Assembly (NCBI RefSeq): GCF_014297465.1
Contig: NZ_JACORT010000002.1
Coordinates: 310,001-374,000, forward strand
DNA from: Ramlibacter cellulosilyticus
GTDB taxonomy: Bacteria > Pseudomonadota > Gammaproteobacteria > Burkholderiales > Burkholderiaceae_C
Direction: 5' to 3'
DNA length: 64,000 nt
The translations under genes were made by a program, and so were the position numbers. Positions 24,646 to 35,336 of this stretch are shown in pieces (within the stretch, counting starts at the first letter, position 1; every line of letters begins with the position of its first letter). The notes below the pieces were generated by a model. It worked only from the letters and a program-made list of their open reading frames with translations. It searched no databases and had not been told where the DNA came from.

Positions 24646-26487
24646 ATGAGCAACTGGTTGCGGAACACCTTCGTGCGCAAGCGCCCGGACGCACCGGCAC
24701 CGGCGGCAGCACCGGTGCAAGCGACCGTCCCCTGGATCCAGCAGGGCAACGCCGCGCTCGCGGCGGGCAATCTGGCGGAGGCCGCCCGCTGCTATGGGCA
24801 AGGCCTGCAGGAGTCGCCGCAGGACGGTCCCCTGCTCGTGAACCTCGGCTTCGTGCTGATGGAGCAGGGGCAGTTCGCCGCCGCGGCCGAACGCCTGCGC
24901 CAGGCGCTCGCGGTGCGCCGGCCGGGCGACGGCTACGAGGCCGATGCGCACTTCCTGCTCGCGCGCGCCCAGGCCGCGCAGCGCCACCTGCCCGAGGCGC
25001 TCGCGAGCTTCGATGCCGCCGCCGGCGCGCGCTCCGGTTTCGTGGAGGCGCTGCAGGAAGGCGCCGGTGTCCTGCAGGCGCTGGACCGCCATGCGGAGGC
25101 GGTGCAACGCCTCGAGCGCGCGCTGCAGCTGCAGCCCACGCCCGCGGCGCGCATGCTGCTGGCGCAGGCGCTGCATCGTGCCGGTCGCCATGCGGAAGCC
25201 GCCGACCTGCTCGAACAGGTGGTGGCGGAGGAGCCGCGCAACATCGACGCCATCGTGCTGCGGCACCATGCGCTGGTGCGCGCCGGCCGTTTCGAGGAAG
25301 CGCTGGTGGAGATCGATCGCGCCCACGCGCTGGTCGTGCCCGATGCGGCGCTGTGGGTGAACCGCTCCGTGCCGCTGGAGCGGCTGCGGCGCTACGACGA
25401 GTCGCTCGCGTGCCTGGACCGGGCGCTCGCCCTGGAGCCGGGGCACCGCCAGGCGCTGGTGAACCGGGCCACGGTGCTCCTGGGGCAGCTGCGCATCGAG
25501 GATGCGGTTGCCGCGACCGACGCCGCCCTGCGCCTGCACCCCGAGGACGGCGACCTGCACTGGATCCGCGGCTTCGCGCTGCTGCTGCGGGGCGACTACG
25601 CGCGGGGCTGGCCCGATTTCGACTGGCGCAGCCGCAGCGCCAATTACCGCGGCGCGCAGACGAAGCTGCCGCAGCCGGTCTGGCAAGGCGAGCGCCTCGA
25701 GGGCCGCACCATCCTGCTCCACGCGGAGCAAGGCTTCGGCGACACCATCCAGTTCCTGCGTTTCGTGCCCCGGGTGGCGAAGCTCGCACGCACGGTGCTG
25801 CTCGTGGTGCCGGAGGCGATGGAACCGCTGGTCCGCGGACAACTTCCGGTGAACGTCCGGCTCGTGCCCCCCCGGGCCGTCCTGCCGCACGTCGACTACC
25901 AGAGTTCGCTCATGAGCCTGCCGCGGCACCTGGGCGTCACGCTCGACGCGCTTCCCGGGCCCATGCCTTACCTGCACGCCGATCCCGCCGCGGTGCAGCG
26001 CTGGCGCGACCGCATCGGGACGGACGGCTTCAGGATCGGCATCGCGTGGGCGGGCAATCCCGCGCAGGCCAACGACCGCAACCGCTCCATGCCGCTCGCC
26101 ATGCTGCGCGAGATCGCCGCGCCGGGCTGCCGCTTCTTCACGCTCCAGCCGCAGCTGCGCGAGGGCGACCGCGAGCTGCTGGCTGACTGGCCGGAGGCGG
26201 TGCACCTCGGGGCCGAACTGCATGACTTCGGCCAGACCGCGGCCCTCGTCGAGGCGCTCGACCTGGTCGTCTCGGTCGACACGAGTTCGGCCCACCTCGC
26301 CGGAGCGATGGGCAAGCCCGTCTGGATCCTGCTGACGCACGCCGCCGACTGGCGCTACCTGCTGCAGCGGACCGACTCGCCGTGGTACCCCAGCGCGCGC
26401 CTGTATCGCCAGCCCGTGGCGGGCGACTGGGCGACGCCGGTGGCGCAGGCGCGCGCGGACCTGGCCGCGCTCGCGGCGCAGCGCTGA
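24646..26487 (+). CDS. TPR-containing glycosyltransferase (GT9-like C-terminus), paralogue C
   Basis: About 613 residues, starting MSNWLRNTFVRKRP with an Ala/Pro linker, then TPRs from NAALAAGNLAEAARCYGQG. The catalytic part has ILLHAEQGFGDTIQFLRFVP, IGIAWAGNPAQANDRNRSMP, DLVVSVDTSSAHLAGAMG and WRYLLQRTDSPWYPSARL. It shares the most features with paralogue B, including GQFAAAAERLRQALAVRRPG. Upstream in-frame starts exist at 24598 and 24622, but 24646 matches the paralogues' N-termini. The 104-bp divergent gap to the GT2 gene probably carries promoters for both, though I see no clear consensus. Confidence 0.88.
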   Translation: MSNWLRNTFVRKRPDAPAPAAAPVQATVPWIQQGNAALAAGNLAEAARCYGQGLQESPQDGPLLVNLGFVLMEQGQFAAAAERLRQALAVRRPGDGYEADAHFLLARAQAAQRHLPEALASFDAAAGARSGFVEALQEGAGVLQALDRHAEAVQRLERALQLQPTPAARMLLAQALHRAGRHAEAADLLEQVVAEEPRNIDAIVLRHHALVRAGRFEEALVEIDRAHALVVPDAALWVNRSVPLERLRRYDESLACLDRALALEPGHRQALVNRATVLLGQLRIEDAVAATDAALRLHPEDGDLHWIRGFALLLRGDYARGWPDFDWRSRSANYRGAQTKLPQPVWQGERLEGRTILLHAEQGFGDTIQFLRFVPRVAKLARTVLLVVPEAMEPLVRGQLPVNVRLVPPRAVLPHVDYQSSLMSLPRHLGVTLDALPGPMPYLHADPAAVQRWRDRIGTDGFRIGIAWAGNPAQANDRNRSMPLAMLREIAAPGCRFFTLQPQLREGDRELLADWPEAVHLGAELHDFGQTAALVEALDLVVSVDTSSAHLAGAMGKPVWILLTHAADWRYLLQRTDSPWYPSARLYRQPVAGDWATPVAQARADLAALAAQR

Positions 26488-26501
26488 AGCGCTTCGCGCC
26501 C

Positions 26502-28328
26502 ATGTTCGGGTTCGGACGCAAGCCTGCCGCGCCGCCGGCCCCTGGGGCGGCCGACTGGCGCGCGAAAGGCAACGAGGCGCTGGCGCAGGGACGCCTGCCG
26601 CAGGCGGCCGAGTGCTACCGCAAGGCGGCGGAGGCGGATCCGGCCGACGCGGCGGCGCGCGTGAACCTGGGCTACGTGTTGCTGGAGCAAGGCGACGCGC
26701 AGCAGGCTGCCGGGTCGCTCCAGGATGCCGCGAGGCTCGCGGCGTCGACGCCGGACGTCCTGGCGGATGCGCAGTTCCTGCTCGGGCGCGCGTGGACCGC
26801 GCTCGGCGAGCCGGAGCGGGCCCTCGCGAGCCATCGCGCCGCGCTCGCGGCGCGGCCCCGGTTTGCCGACGCGCTCCAGGAGATGGTCCGCCTGCTGCTC
26901 GCGCGCGGGGACGCCGCCGAAGCGCTGGCCGCCGTGCAGGAAGCGGGCGCGTACGACGCGGACCCTGCCACGCTGGTGCTGCTCGCGCAGGCGCTGCATG
27001 CGACCGGCCGGCGCGAGGAGGCGCTGGCGCCCTTGCAGGCGGCGCTGCAGGCGCGGCCGGGGGATCCCGGCGTGCTGGAGAGCCTCGGCACCGTGCTGCT
27101 GGAACTCGGGCGCGGCGGCGAGGCGCTCGCGTGCTTCGAGCAGCTGCTGCGCGCGCAGGGCCCGTCGCCGGAGACCCTCGCGAATGCCAGCGCCGCGCTG
27201 CTGCGGCTGGACCGGCAGGAAGAAGCGCTCGCATGCGCCGAGGAGGCCTTGCGCCTGGACCCGGTGCATCGCGCCGCGCTCCACAACAAGGGTTGTGCCC
27301 TGCTGGACCAGTTGCGCATGGACGAAGGACTGCGGCATGCGGTGCAGGCCGCACGGCAGTATCCGGACGACCCGGACCTGCGCTGGAACGTGGCCGTCGC
27401 GCACCTGCTGACCGGCGACCTGGTGCCGGGCTGGGAAGCGCACGAGGCACGCTGGCAGGCGAAGGGCTTCGCCGCATCGACCCACGGCTTCGGCGCGCCC
27501 GCCAGCCCGCGCTGGACCGGCGTGCAGGACCTGGCCGACCGCTCCATCCTGCTCTACGCGGAGCAGGGCCTCGGCGATTCCATCCAGTTCCTGCGCTACC
27601 TGCCGCTGGTGGCGCAGCGTGCGCGCGAAGTGCTGCTGCAGGTGCAGCCCGCGTTGCTGCCGCTGCTGTCCGCGCTGCCCGCGAACTGCCGGTTGCTGCG
27701 GCCGGGCGAACCCTTTGCAGCGCCCGACTTCCAGTGCCCCTTGCTCTCGCTGCCGCACGCCTTCCGCACCGCGCTCGCCGACATTCCCGCCGCGGTGCCC
27801 TATCTCCGTGCCGATCCCGCGCGGGTGGCTGCGTGGCGCGAGCGGCTGGCCGGCACCCGTGCGCCGCGCGTGGGCATCGCCTGGTCCGGCAATGCCCAGC
27901 ATGGCAACGACCGCAATCGCTCGATCGCGCTCCCGGAGTTCCGGACGGTGGCGACCGAGCGCGTGCAGTTCGTCGGGGTGCAACCGCAGGTACGGGAAAC
28001 GGACCGCGCGGCGCTCGCGCAGTGGCCGGGCCTGGTCGACGCCGGTCCGCAGCTGCACGACTTCGCCGACACCGCGGCCCTGTTCTGCGCGCTCGACCTC
28101 GTCGTCACCGTCGACACCAGCGTTGCCCACCTCGCCGGCGCGCTCGGCCGCCCGGTGTGGATCCTGCTGCCGTACGCGCCGGACTGGCGCTGGATGCTGG
28201 AACGGGAGGATTCGCCCTGGTACCCCACCGCGCGCCTGTTCCGGCAGCCGGGGCGCGGCGACTGGGCGCCCGTGCTGCGGCGCGTCCGCGATGAACTGGA
28301 AGTGCTGGCGGCTACAGCCCCAGCATGA
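26502..28328 (+). CDS. TPR-containing glycosyltransferase (GT9-like C-terminus), paralogue D
   Basis: About 608 residues, starting [12 protein letters not shown]. TPRs begin [20 protein letters not shown] and run to about residue 310. The GT9-like part has [58 protein letters not shown] and [18 protein letters not shown]. It lies 14 bases after paralogue C. Its last 17 bases overlap the 3' end of argC on the other strand. It is the last member of the array, and its function is presumed the same, with a different target or donor. Confidence 0.88.
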   Translation: MFGFGRKPAAPPAPGAADWRAKGNEALAQGRLPQAAECYRKAAEADPADAAARVNLGYVLLEQGDAQQAAGSLQDAARLAASTPDVLADAQFLLGRAWTALGEPERALASHRAALAARPRFADALQEMVRLLLARGDAAEALAAVQEAGAYDADPATLVLLAQALHATGRREEALAPLQAALQARPGDPGVLESLGTVLLELGRGGEALACFEQLLRAQGPSPETLANASAALLRLDRQEEALACAEEALRLDPVHRAALHNKGCALLDQLRMDEGLRHAVQAARQYPDDPDLRWNVAVAHLLTGDLVPGWEAHEARWQAKGFAASTHGFGAPASPRWTGVQDLADRSILLYAEQGLGDSIQFLRYLPLVAQRAREVLLQVQPALLPLLSALPANCRLLRPGEPFAAPDFQCPLLSLPHAFRTALADIPAAVPYLRADPARVAAWRERLAGTRAPRVGIAWSGNAQHGNDRNRSIALPEFRTVATERVQFVGVQPQVRETDRAALAQWPGLVDAGPQLHDFADTAALFCALDLVVTVDTSVAHLAGALGRPVWILLPYAPDWRWMLEREDSPWYPTARLFRQPGRGDWAPVLRRVRDELEVLAATAPA

Positions 28329-29232
28329 TCTTCAGGTTCTGCACCGCGGCACCGCTGGCGCCCTTGCCCAGGTTGTCCAGGCGCGCAATCAGCACCGCGT
28401 GCGAGTAGTCCATGTTTGCGTACACGCGCAGTTCCATCCTGTTGGTGTCGTTCAGCGCCTGCGGCTCCAGCTTGCCGTCCTCGGTCGCCTTTTCCACGGT
28501 CACCCACTCGCTGCCTTCGTAGTGGCGCTTCAGCACGCTCTCCAGGTCGGAGGGCGTGGGCTTGCCGGGCAGCGTGTTCAGGTGCAGCGGCAGCTCCACC
28601 AGCATGCCCTGGCGGAAGTTGCCCACCGCGGGGATGAAGATCGGGCGGCGGACCATGCCCGTGTACTTCATGATCTCCGGCAGGTGCTTGTGCTTCAGGC
28701 CCAGCGCGTAGACCTCGTAGGCGGGCGCGGTGCCGGCTTCGTAGGCTTCGATCATGCTGCGGCCGCCGCCGGAATAGCCGCTCACCGAAGGCAGCACCAC
28801 GGGATAGTCGTTCGGCAGCACGCCGGCATCCACCAGCGGGCGCAGCAGCGCGATCGCGCCGGTGGCGTAGCAGCCCGGGTTGCTCACGCGGTCGGCCTTC
28901 GCGATCGCCTCGCGCTGGCCGGCGGAGAGCTCGGGAAAGCCGAACACCCAGCCGTCCGCGGTGCGGTGCGCGGTGGACGCATCGATGATGCGGGGCTTGC
29001 GCCCGCCTTCGCGGCCGATCTCCTCGATCATCGCCGCCGACTCGCGCGCCGCGTCGTCGTGCAGGCAGAAGATCACGAGGTCCACGCCCGCCATCAGCGC
29101 CTTCTTGGCGGCGGGGTCCTTGCGCTTCTCGGGTGCGATGCTCACGAGCTCGACCTGCGGCATCGCCTGGAGGCGCTCGCGGATCAGGAGGCCGGTGGTA
29201 CCGGCTTCGCCGTCGATGAAGACCTTGGCCAT
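28312..29232 (-). CDS. argC: N-acetyl-gamma-glutamyl-phosphate reductase (short type)
   Basis: A 306-residue enzyme of the shorter ArgC class. The N-terminal Rossmann motif [18 protein letters not shown] binds NADPH. Cys121 in [14 protein letters not shown] is the catalytic nucleophile, and the [10 protein letters not shown] region supplies the catalytic histidine. It reduces N-acetyl-glutamyl-phosphate to the semialdehyde in arginine synthesis. It stands alone here, convergent with the last TPR-glycosyltransferase gene and divergent from sucC. Confidence 0.96.
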   Translation of the reverse strand: MAKVFIDGEAGTTGLLIRERLQAMPQVELVSIAPEKRKDPAAKKALMAGVDLVIFCLHDDAARESAAMIEEIGREGGRKPRIIDASTAHRTADGWVFGFPELSAGQREAIAKADRVSNPGCYATGAIALLRPLVDAGVLPNDYPVVLPSVSGYSGGGRSMIEAYEAGTAPAYEVYALGLKHKHLPEIMKYTGMVRRPIFIPAVGNFRQGMLVELPLHLNTLPGKPTPSDLESVLKRHYEGSEWVTVEKATEDGKLEPQALNDTNRMELRVYANMDYSHAVLIARLDNLGKGASGAAVQNLKIMLGL

Positions 29233-29284
29233 CTGGGTTCCTATCAGCCCGGGCTTATGGCAACGGTTATCCCCTGCCCGGAAT

Positions 29285-29299
29285 TGGTGCGATGCACCA
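29285..29299. promoter_or_regulatory. Short perfect palindrome between argC and sucC
   Basis: TGGTGC-GAT-GCACCA is a 6-3-6 inverted repeat in the 157-bp divergent gap, followed at once by a TGATACAGT that could be an extended -10 element for sucC. It could be an operator. I do not recognise the regulator; the orientation of the half-sites is opposite to NtrC boxes. Confidence 0.3.
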
Positions 29300-29389
29300 T
29301 GATACAGTCGCCGTTCGTTTTCCGCTGACCGCCGCCCCCGCCCCGCGCCTCGTCGGCCGTCCAGTTTTCATCCCCCCGAGAGAACCCTC

Positions 29390-30556
<1,167 letters not shown>

Positions 30557-30567
30557 GGTACACGAAC

Positions 30568-31461
30568 ATGTCGATCTACATCAACAAGGACACCAAGGTC
30601 ATCACCCAGGGCATCACGGGCAAGACCGGCCAGTTCCACACCGAGAAGTGCCAGGAGTACGCGAACGGCAAGAACTGCTTCGTCGCCGGCGTGAACCCCA
30701 AGAAGGCGGGCGAGTCCATCTTCAACATCCCGATCTACGCGTCGGTGAAGGAAGCTGCGCAGCAGACCGGTGCGACCGTGTCCGTGATCTACGTGCCGCC
30801 CGCGGGCGCCGCCGCGGCGATCTGGGAAGCGGTGGAAGCCGACCTGGACCTGGCGATCTGCATCACCGAAGGCATCCCGGTGCGCGACATGCTCGAAGTG
30901 CGCAACAGGATGAAGGCGAAGGAAGCCAAGGGCGGCAAGAAGACGCTGCTGCTGGGCCCCAACTGCCCCGGCCTGATCACGCCCGACGAGATCAAGATCG
31001 GCATCATGCCCGGCCACATCCACAAGAAGGGCCGCGTGGGCGTCGTCTCGCGTTCCGGCACGCTGACCTATGAAGCCGTGGCGCAGCTCACCGAGCTGGG
31101 CATCGGCCAGTCTTCCGCGGTCGGCATCGGCGGCGACCCGATCAACGGCCTGAAGCACATCGACGTGATGAAGGCCTTCAACGACGATCCGGACACCGAC
31201 GCCGTGATCATGATCGGCGAGATCGGCGGCCCCGACGAGGCGGACGCCGCCCGCTGGTGCAAGGACCACATGAAGAAGCCGATCGTGGGCTTCATCGCCG
31301 GCGTCACCGCGCCCCCCGGCAAGCGCATGGGCCACGCCGGCGCGCTGATTTCCGGCGGCGCCGACACGGCCGACGCCAAGCTGGCGATCATGGAAGAGTG
31401 CGGCTTCAAGGTGACGCGCAACCCGTCCGAGATGGGCCGCATCCTGAAATCGCTGCTGTAA
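30568..31461 (+). CDS. sucD: Succinate-CoA ligase subunit alpha
   Basis: A 297-residue subunit. It has the CoA-binding Rossmann start [20 protein letters not shown], the [10 protein letters not shown] segment, and the phospho-histidine in [11 protein letters not shown] that shuttles phosphate to ADP. It pairs with the SucC encoded directly upstream. A weak hairpin terminator follows at 31488, separating this housekeeping operon from the signalling block. Confidence 0.98.
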   Translation: MSIYINKDTKVITQGITGKTGQFHTEKCQEYANGKNCFVAGVNPKKAGESIFNIPIYASVKEAAQQTGATVSVIYVPPAGAAAAIWEAVEADLDLAICITEGIPVRDMLEVRNRMKAKEAKGGKKTLLLGPNCPGLITPDEIKIGIMPGHIHKKGRVGVVSRSGTLTYEAVAQLTELGIGQSSAVGIGGDPINGLKHIDVMKAFNDDPDTDAVIMIGEIGGPDEADAARWCKDHMKKPIVGFIAGVTAPPGKRMGHAGALISGGADTADAKLAIMEECGFKVTRNPSEMGRILKSLL

Positions 31462-31487
31462 GTCCTCGCTTTCCGCGCAAGGTTCAC

Positions 31488-31524
31488 GGGCCGGGCACTG
31501 CAAGGTGTCCGGCCCTTGTCATTT
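31488..31524 (+). terminator. Likely terminator after sucCD
   Basis: An 11-bp stem, GGGCCGGGCAC against GTGTCCGGCCC (one wobble pair), with a 6-base loop is followed by TTGTCATTT. The T-run is interrupted, so termination may be partial, but the position 26 bases after sucD fits. Confidence 0.6.
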
Positions 31525-31570
31525 CCTCTTGACGCGGGGCCCGGGTTTTGCAACAAAACGTTCTCTGCGC

Positions 31571-31590
31571 GCCACATAGTTCCTTGTGGC
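31571..31590. promoter_or_regulatory. Dyad-symmetric site upstream of the kinase operon
   Basis: GCCACA-N8-TGTGGC is a perfect 6-8-6 inverted repeat in the 247-bp gap between sucD and the kinase gene. It is about 120 bases before the chosen start and could be an operator or a small RNA hairpin. A TTGACG at 31529 is a candidate -35 element, but no good -10 pairs with it. Confidence 0.3.
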
Positions 31591-31708
31591 TACGCAGGGC
31601 GTCTGCTACCGTCGCTGGACGTATCCGGCCCCGGAGCGCGGCGGTTCGGCAAGCATCGCCGTGGGTTTCCACGGCGCGGATCGGCGTCACGCCGGCAAGG
31701 GGCAGGAA

Positions 31709-34492
31709 GTGGGCACATCGTCGGCGAGGCGCGGCAGTTTCTGGCGCAGCGACTGGTTCGTGGGCGTCCTGGTGGTGGTGGCGGTCATCGCGCTGCAGGC
31801 CTCCACGGACGTCCTGAGCGGCCTGGAGCGCCGCTTCTACGATTTCGCGAGCACGGCCACGGGGCGGCAGCCCTCGCAGAAGGTCGCGATCATCGCCATC
31901 GACGACTACAGCATCGGCAACATCGGCCAGTGGCCCTGGCGCCGCGACGTGCACGCCGAGCTGATCGACCGCCTCGCCGAAGGCAAGGCGAAGACCATCG
32001 TGGAAATGGTCAACTTCGCGGAGCCGCAGAGCGACCGCGGCCTGCCCTACATCCGCAAGATCAAGGAGACGCTGGCGCCCGCCGCCGGCCAGCCCGCCGT
32101 CGACGAAGCCGCCAAGGTGATCGCCGAGGCGGAGCAGAAGCTCGATTACGACGCGCGCCTGGCCGCCAGCATCGCCAAGGCGGGCAACGTGCTCCTCACT
32201 TCCTTCTTCACGCTCGGGGAGCCCCTGGGCAAGCCGGACCGGCCGCTGTCCGCCGCCGCGCTGAAGAGCGCGCTGGACGACAACCAGGCCTTCTCCGTTC
32301 CCAGCGTGGCCAACACGCAGCCGATCGAGTCCATCGCCAACGCGGCGGCGGGCATCGGGCAGCTGAACCTGCTGAACGACGTCGACGGCGCGGTGCGCTG
32401 GAACCCGCTGCTGGTCAACTACTACGGCAAGGCGGTGCCTTCGCTCGCGCTGCTGGCGACCGCCAAGAGCCTGAACCTGTCGATGGCCGACATCCGCCTG
32501 AACCCGGGCGACTCGGTGCAGGTGGGACGCCTGCGCGTGCGCACCGACGAAGTCGCGCGCGTGCTCCCGCAGTTCTACAAGCCGAAGGCGGACGGCTCCT
32601 CGCCCTTCACCGTCGACTCCTTCTACGACGTGCTCACGGGCAAGATCCCGGCCTCCAAGTACGCGGACAAGATCGTCCTGATCGGCGCCACGGCGCAAGG
32701 CGTGGGCACGCAGGCGCCCGTGCCGGGCTACGCCGCGGTGACGCCCGTGGAGATGCTGGCGCACATGACGTCCAGCATCCTCAGCGAGCACTACATCGTC
32801 GCGCCCTCGTGGGGCACCTGGGCGGCGCTCGGGGCCTTCCTGCTGGTGGCCGGCTACGTCGTCGCGGTGCTGCCGCGCCTCTCGGCCGGCATGGGCGGCG
32901 GCGTGACGGCGCTCTTCTTCGTCGTGCTGCTCGCGGCGGAGTATGGGCTGCTGGCCGGCGGCGCGACCTGGGTGCAGCTGGTGTTCCCGGCGGCGCTGCT
33001 GCTGATCGGGCACATCGCGCTCACGACCAAGCGCTTCCTGATCACCGAAGCCGGCAAGGTGAAGGCCGACGAACAGTCCGCCGAGACCAACCGCATGATG
33101 GGCCTCGCCCTGCAGGGCCAGGGCCAGCTGGACATGGCCTTCGACCGCTTCCAGCGCGTGCCGGTGAGCGACGAGCTCATGGCCAACCTGTACAACCTGG
33201 CGCTGGACTTCGAGCGCAAGCGCCAGTTCAACAAGGCCGAAGCGGTGTACGAGCACATGGCCCGCTACAACCGCAAGTACAAGGACATCGAGGCCAAGCT
33301 CGCGCGGGCGAAGAACCTGTCCGAGACCGTCATCCTGGGTGGCGGCGGCAGCCATCCCGGCGGCACGATGCTGCTCGCGGACGGCGCGGTGGAGAAGCCC
33401 TTCCTCGGGCGCTACCAGGTGGAGAAGGAGCTGGGCAAGGGCGCCATGGGCGTCGTGTACCAGGGCCGCGACCCCAAGATCGGCCGCGTGGTGGCGATCA
33501 AGACGATGGCGCTGTCGCAGGAGTTCGAGGGCGACGAGCTGGTGGACGCGCGCGAGCGCTTCTTCCGCGAAGCCGAAACGGCGGGCCGCCTGCAGCACCA
33601 GAACATCGTCACCATCTTCGACGCCGGCGAGGAACACGACCTCGCCTACATCGCGATGGAGTTCCTCAAGGGCCGCGACCTCGTGGACCACTGCAAGGAC
33701 GGCAACCTGCTGCCGGTGCCGCAGGTGCTGTCCATCGTCGCGCGCGTGGCGGAGGCGCTGGCCTACGCGCACAAGCAGCACGTGGTGCACCGGGACATCA
33801 AGCCGGCCAACATCATGTACGAGCCGGACTCGGACACGGTCAAGGTCACCGACTTCGGCATCGCCCGCATCACGGATGCCAGCAAGACCAAGACCGGCCT
33901 CGTGCTGGGCACGCCCAGCTTCATGTCGCCCGAGCAGATCGCCGGGCGCAAGGTGGACGGCCGCTCCGACCTGTATTCCCTGGGCGTGACGCTGTACCAG
34001 ATGCTCACGGGCGTGCTGCCCTTCCGCGGCGACTCGATGGCGGAGCTGATGTACAAGATCGCCAACCAGGAGGCGCCGGACCTGCGCGAGATCCGCAAGG
34101 ACCTGCCCGAGCGGCTGGCGCAGGTGGTGGCCCGCGCCCTGGTCAAGAAGCCGGACCTGCGCTACCAGGACGGCGACGAATTCGCGCGGGACCTGCGCGC
34201 CGTGCTGGCCGGCATGCCGGCGGGGACGGGCGGCAGCACCGCGAAGGCTGCCTCGGCGCCCGCACCCGCCGATGCCGAGGACCGCACCGTTGCTTTCCGC
34301 GCTGCCGAAGCCGCGCCAGTGATGGCGGCAGGCAACGCTTTCGTGTCAGGTTCGGCATCCCCCGGCTATGATGCGTCCCAGAAGGACGAGCAGGTGCCGG
34401 GGGCGTCGCTCGACAAGACCACCGTGATGAACAAGTCGGGGGCTCAGGAGAGGCCCCAGGCCGGCGGCGGGAAGACCGGCCAGGAGCCTTGA
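31709..34492 (+). CDS. CHASE2-domain transmembrane Ser/Thr protein kinase
   Basis: About 927 residues. One membrane helix (WFVGVLVVVAVIALQ, about 17-31) precedes a periplasmic CHASE2 sensor domain with VAIIAIDDYSIGNIGQWPWR. Further helices (about 360-450) and a TPR-like linker (LALQGQGQLDMAFDRFQ) lead to a Hanks-type kinase (about 566-830). Kinase marks are the P-loop LGKGAMGVVYQ, VAIK Lys598, HRDIKPAN Asp696, DFG Asp715 and GTPSFMSPEQ. All catalytic residues are present. I chose the GTG at 31709 (AAGGGG six bases upstream); the frame opens at a GTG at 31586 that lacks one. The PP2C gene follows after 10 bases. Confidence 0.9.
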   Translation: MGTSSARRGSFWRSDWFVGVLVVVAVIALQASTDVLSGLERRFYDFASTATGRQPSQKVAIIAIDDYSIGNIGQWPWRRDVHAELIDRLAEGKAKTIVEMVNFAEPQSDRGLPYIRKIKETLAPAAGQPAVDEAAKVIAEAEQKLDYDARLAASIAKAGNVLLTSFFTLGEPLGKPDRPLSAAALKSALDDNQAFSVPSVANTQPIESIANAAAGIGQLNLLNDVDGAVRWNPLLVNYYGKAVPSLALLATAKSLNLSMADIRLNPGDSVQVGRLRVRTDEVARVLPQFYKPKADGSSPFTVDSFYDVLTGKIPASKYADKIVLIGATAQGVGTQAPVPGYAAVTPVEMLAHMTSSILSEHYIVAPSWGTWAALGAFLLVAGYVVAVLPRLSAGMGGGVTALFFVVLLAAEYGLLAGGATWVQLVFPAALLLIGHIALTTKRFLITEAGKVKADEQSAETNRMMGLALQGQGQLDMAFDRFQRVPVSDELMANLYNLALDFERKRQFNKAEAVYEHMARYNRKYKDIEAKLARAKNLSETVILGGGGSHPGGTMLLADGAVEKPFLGRYQVEKELGKGAMGVVYQGRDPKIGRVVAIKTMALSQEFEGDELVDARERFFREAETAGRLQHQNIVTIFDAGEEHDLAYIAMEFLKGRDLVDHCKDGNLLPVPQVLSIVARVAEALAYAHKQHVVHRDIKPANIMYEPDSDTVKVTDFGIARITDASKTKTGLVLGTPSFMSPEQIAGRKVDGRSDLYSLGVTLYQMLTGVLPFRGDSMAELMYKIANQEAPDLREIRKDLPERLAQVVARALVKKPDLRYQDGDEFARDLRAVLAGMPAGTGGSTAKAASAPAPADAEDRTVAFRAAEAAPVMAAGNAFVSGSASPGYDASQKDEQVPGASLDKTTVMNKSGAQERPQAGGGKTGQEP

Positions 34493-34502
34493 CCCGCGAA
34501 CT

Positions 34503-35288
34503 ATGAACTACGAGTTTTGCTTCCGCACGGACCCGGGTCTCGCGCGGGAAAACAACGAGGATTCCGTCACCGTCGACGAGCCGACCCGCCTCGGGATCCT
34601 CGCGGACGGCATGGGAGGCTACAACGCCGGCGAAGTCGCCAGCGGCATGGCCACGACCTTCATCAAGTCGGAGCTCGGTCGCTGGCTGGCCCAGGCGGGC
34701 CGCCACGCCAACGCGCGCGAGGTGCGCCGGGCGATGGAGATCTGCGTCGACAACGCCAACCGCTCCATCTTCAACGCCGCCAACTCCAACCCGCAGTACA
34801 GCGGCATGGGCACGACCCTCGTGGTGGGCGTGTTCCAGGACGGCCGGCTGATGCTGGGACACATCGGCGACTCGCGCTGCTACCGGCTGCGTTCCGCGCA
34901 CCTGGAACAGATCACCAAGGACCACTCGCTGCTGCAGGAGCAGATGGACGCGGGCCTGATCACGCCGGAGCAGGCCGCGACCTCCACCAACAAGAACCTC
35001 GTCACGCGCGCCCTCGGCGTCGAGGACGCGGTGCTGCTCGAGGTGAACGAGCACAAGGTGGAACCCGGCGACCTGTACTTGATGTGCTCCGACGGCTTGT
35101 CCGATATGCTGGACGACGATGCCATCTCGCAGATCCTCACCGGGGACGGATCGCTGGAACAGAAGACGGTGCAATTGATCGATGCGGCGAACGCCAACGG
35201 CGGTCGCGACAACATTTCGGTGCTGCTGGCGCAAGCAAGCAGCGGCTCCAAGAAGCGCGGGCTGATCTCACGCTGGCTGGGTCAATGA
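34503..35288 (+). CDS. PP2C-family Ser/Thr protein phosphatase
   Basis: A 261-residue metal-dependent phosphatase. The conserved motifs are all present: NNEDS near residue 18, LADGMGGYNAGEVAS (33-47), GDSRCYR, CSDGLSDML and GRDNISVLL, whose aspartates bind two Mg/Mn ions. It is cytoplasmic. Sitting between a kinase gene and an FHA gene, it is the likely eraser of that kinase's phosphothreonine marks, including kinase autophosphorylation. That pairing is inference from gene order and from known kinase/PP2C pairs. Confidence 0.95.
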   Translation: MNYEFCFRTDPGLARENNEDSVTVDEPTRLGILADGMGGYNAGEVASGMATTFIKSELGRWLAQAGRHANAREVRRAMEICVDNANRSIFNAANSNPQYSGMGTTLVVGVFQDGRLMLGHIGDSRCYRLRSAHLEQITKDHSLLQEQMDAGLITPEQAATSTNKNLVTRALGVEDAVLLEVNEHKVEPGDLYLMCSDGLSDMLDDDAISQILTGDGSLEQKTVQLIDAANANGGRDNISVLLAQASSGSKKRGLISRWLGQ

Positions 35289-35336
35289 GCCGCAGGAATT
35301 ACTACAGGCTAGAGAACTGAATCAGAGGAGTCGGCC

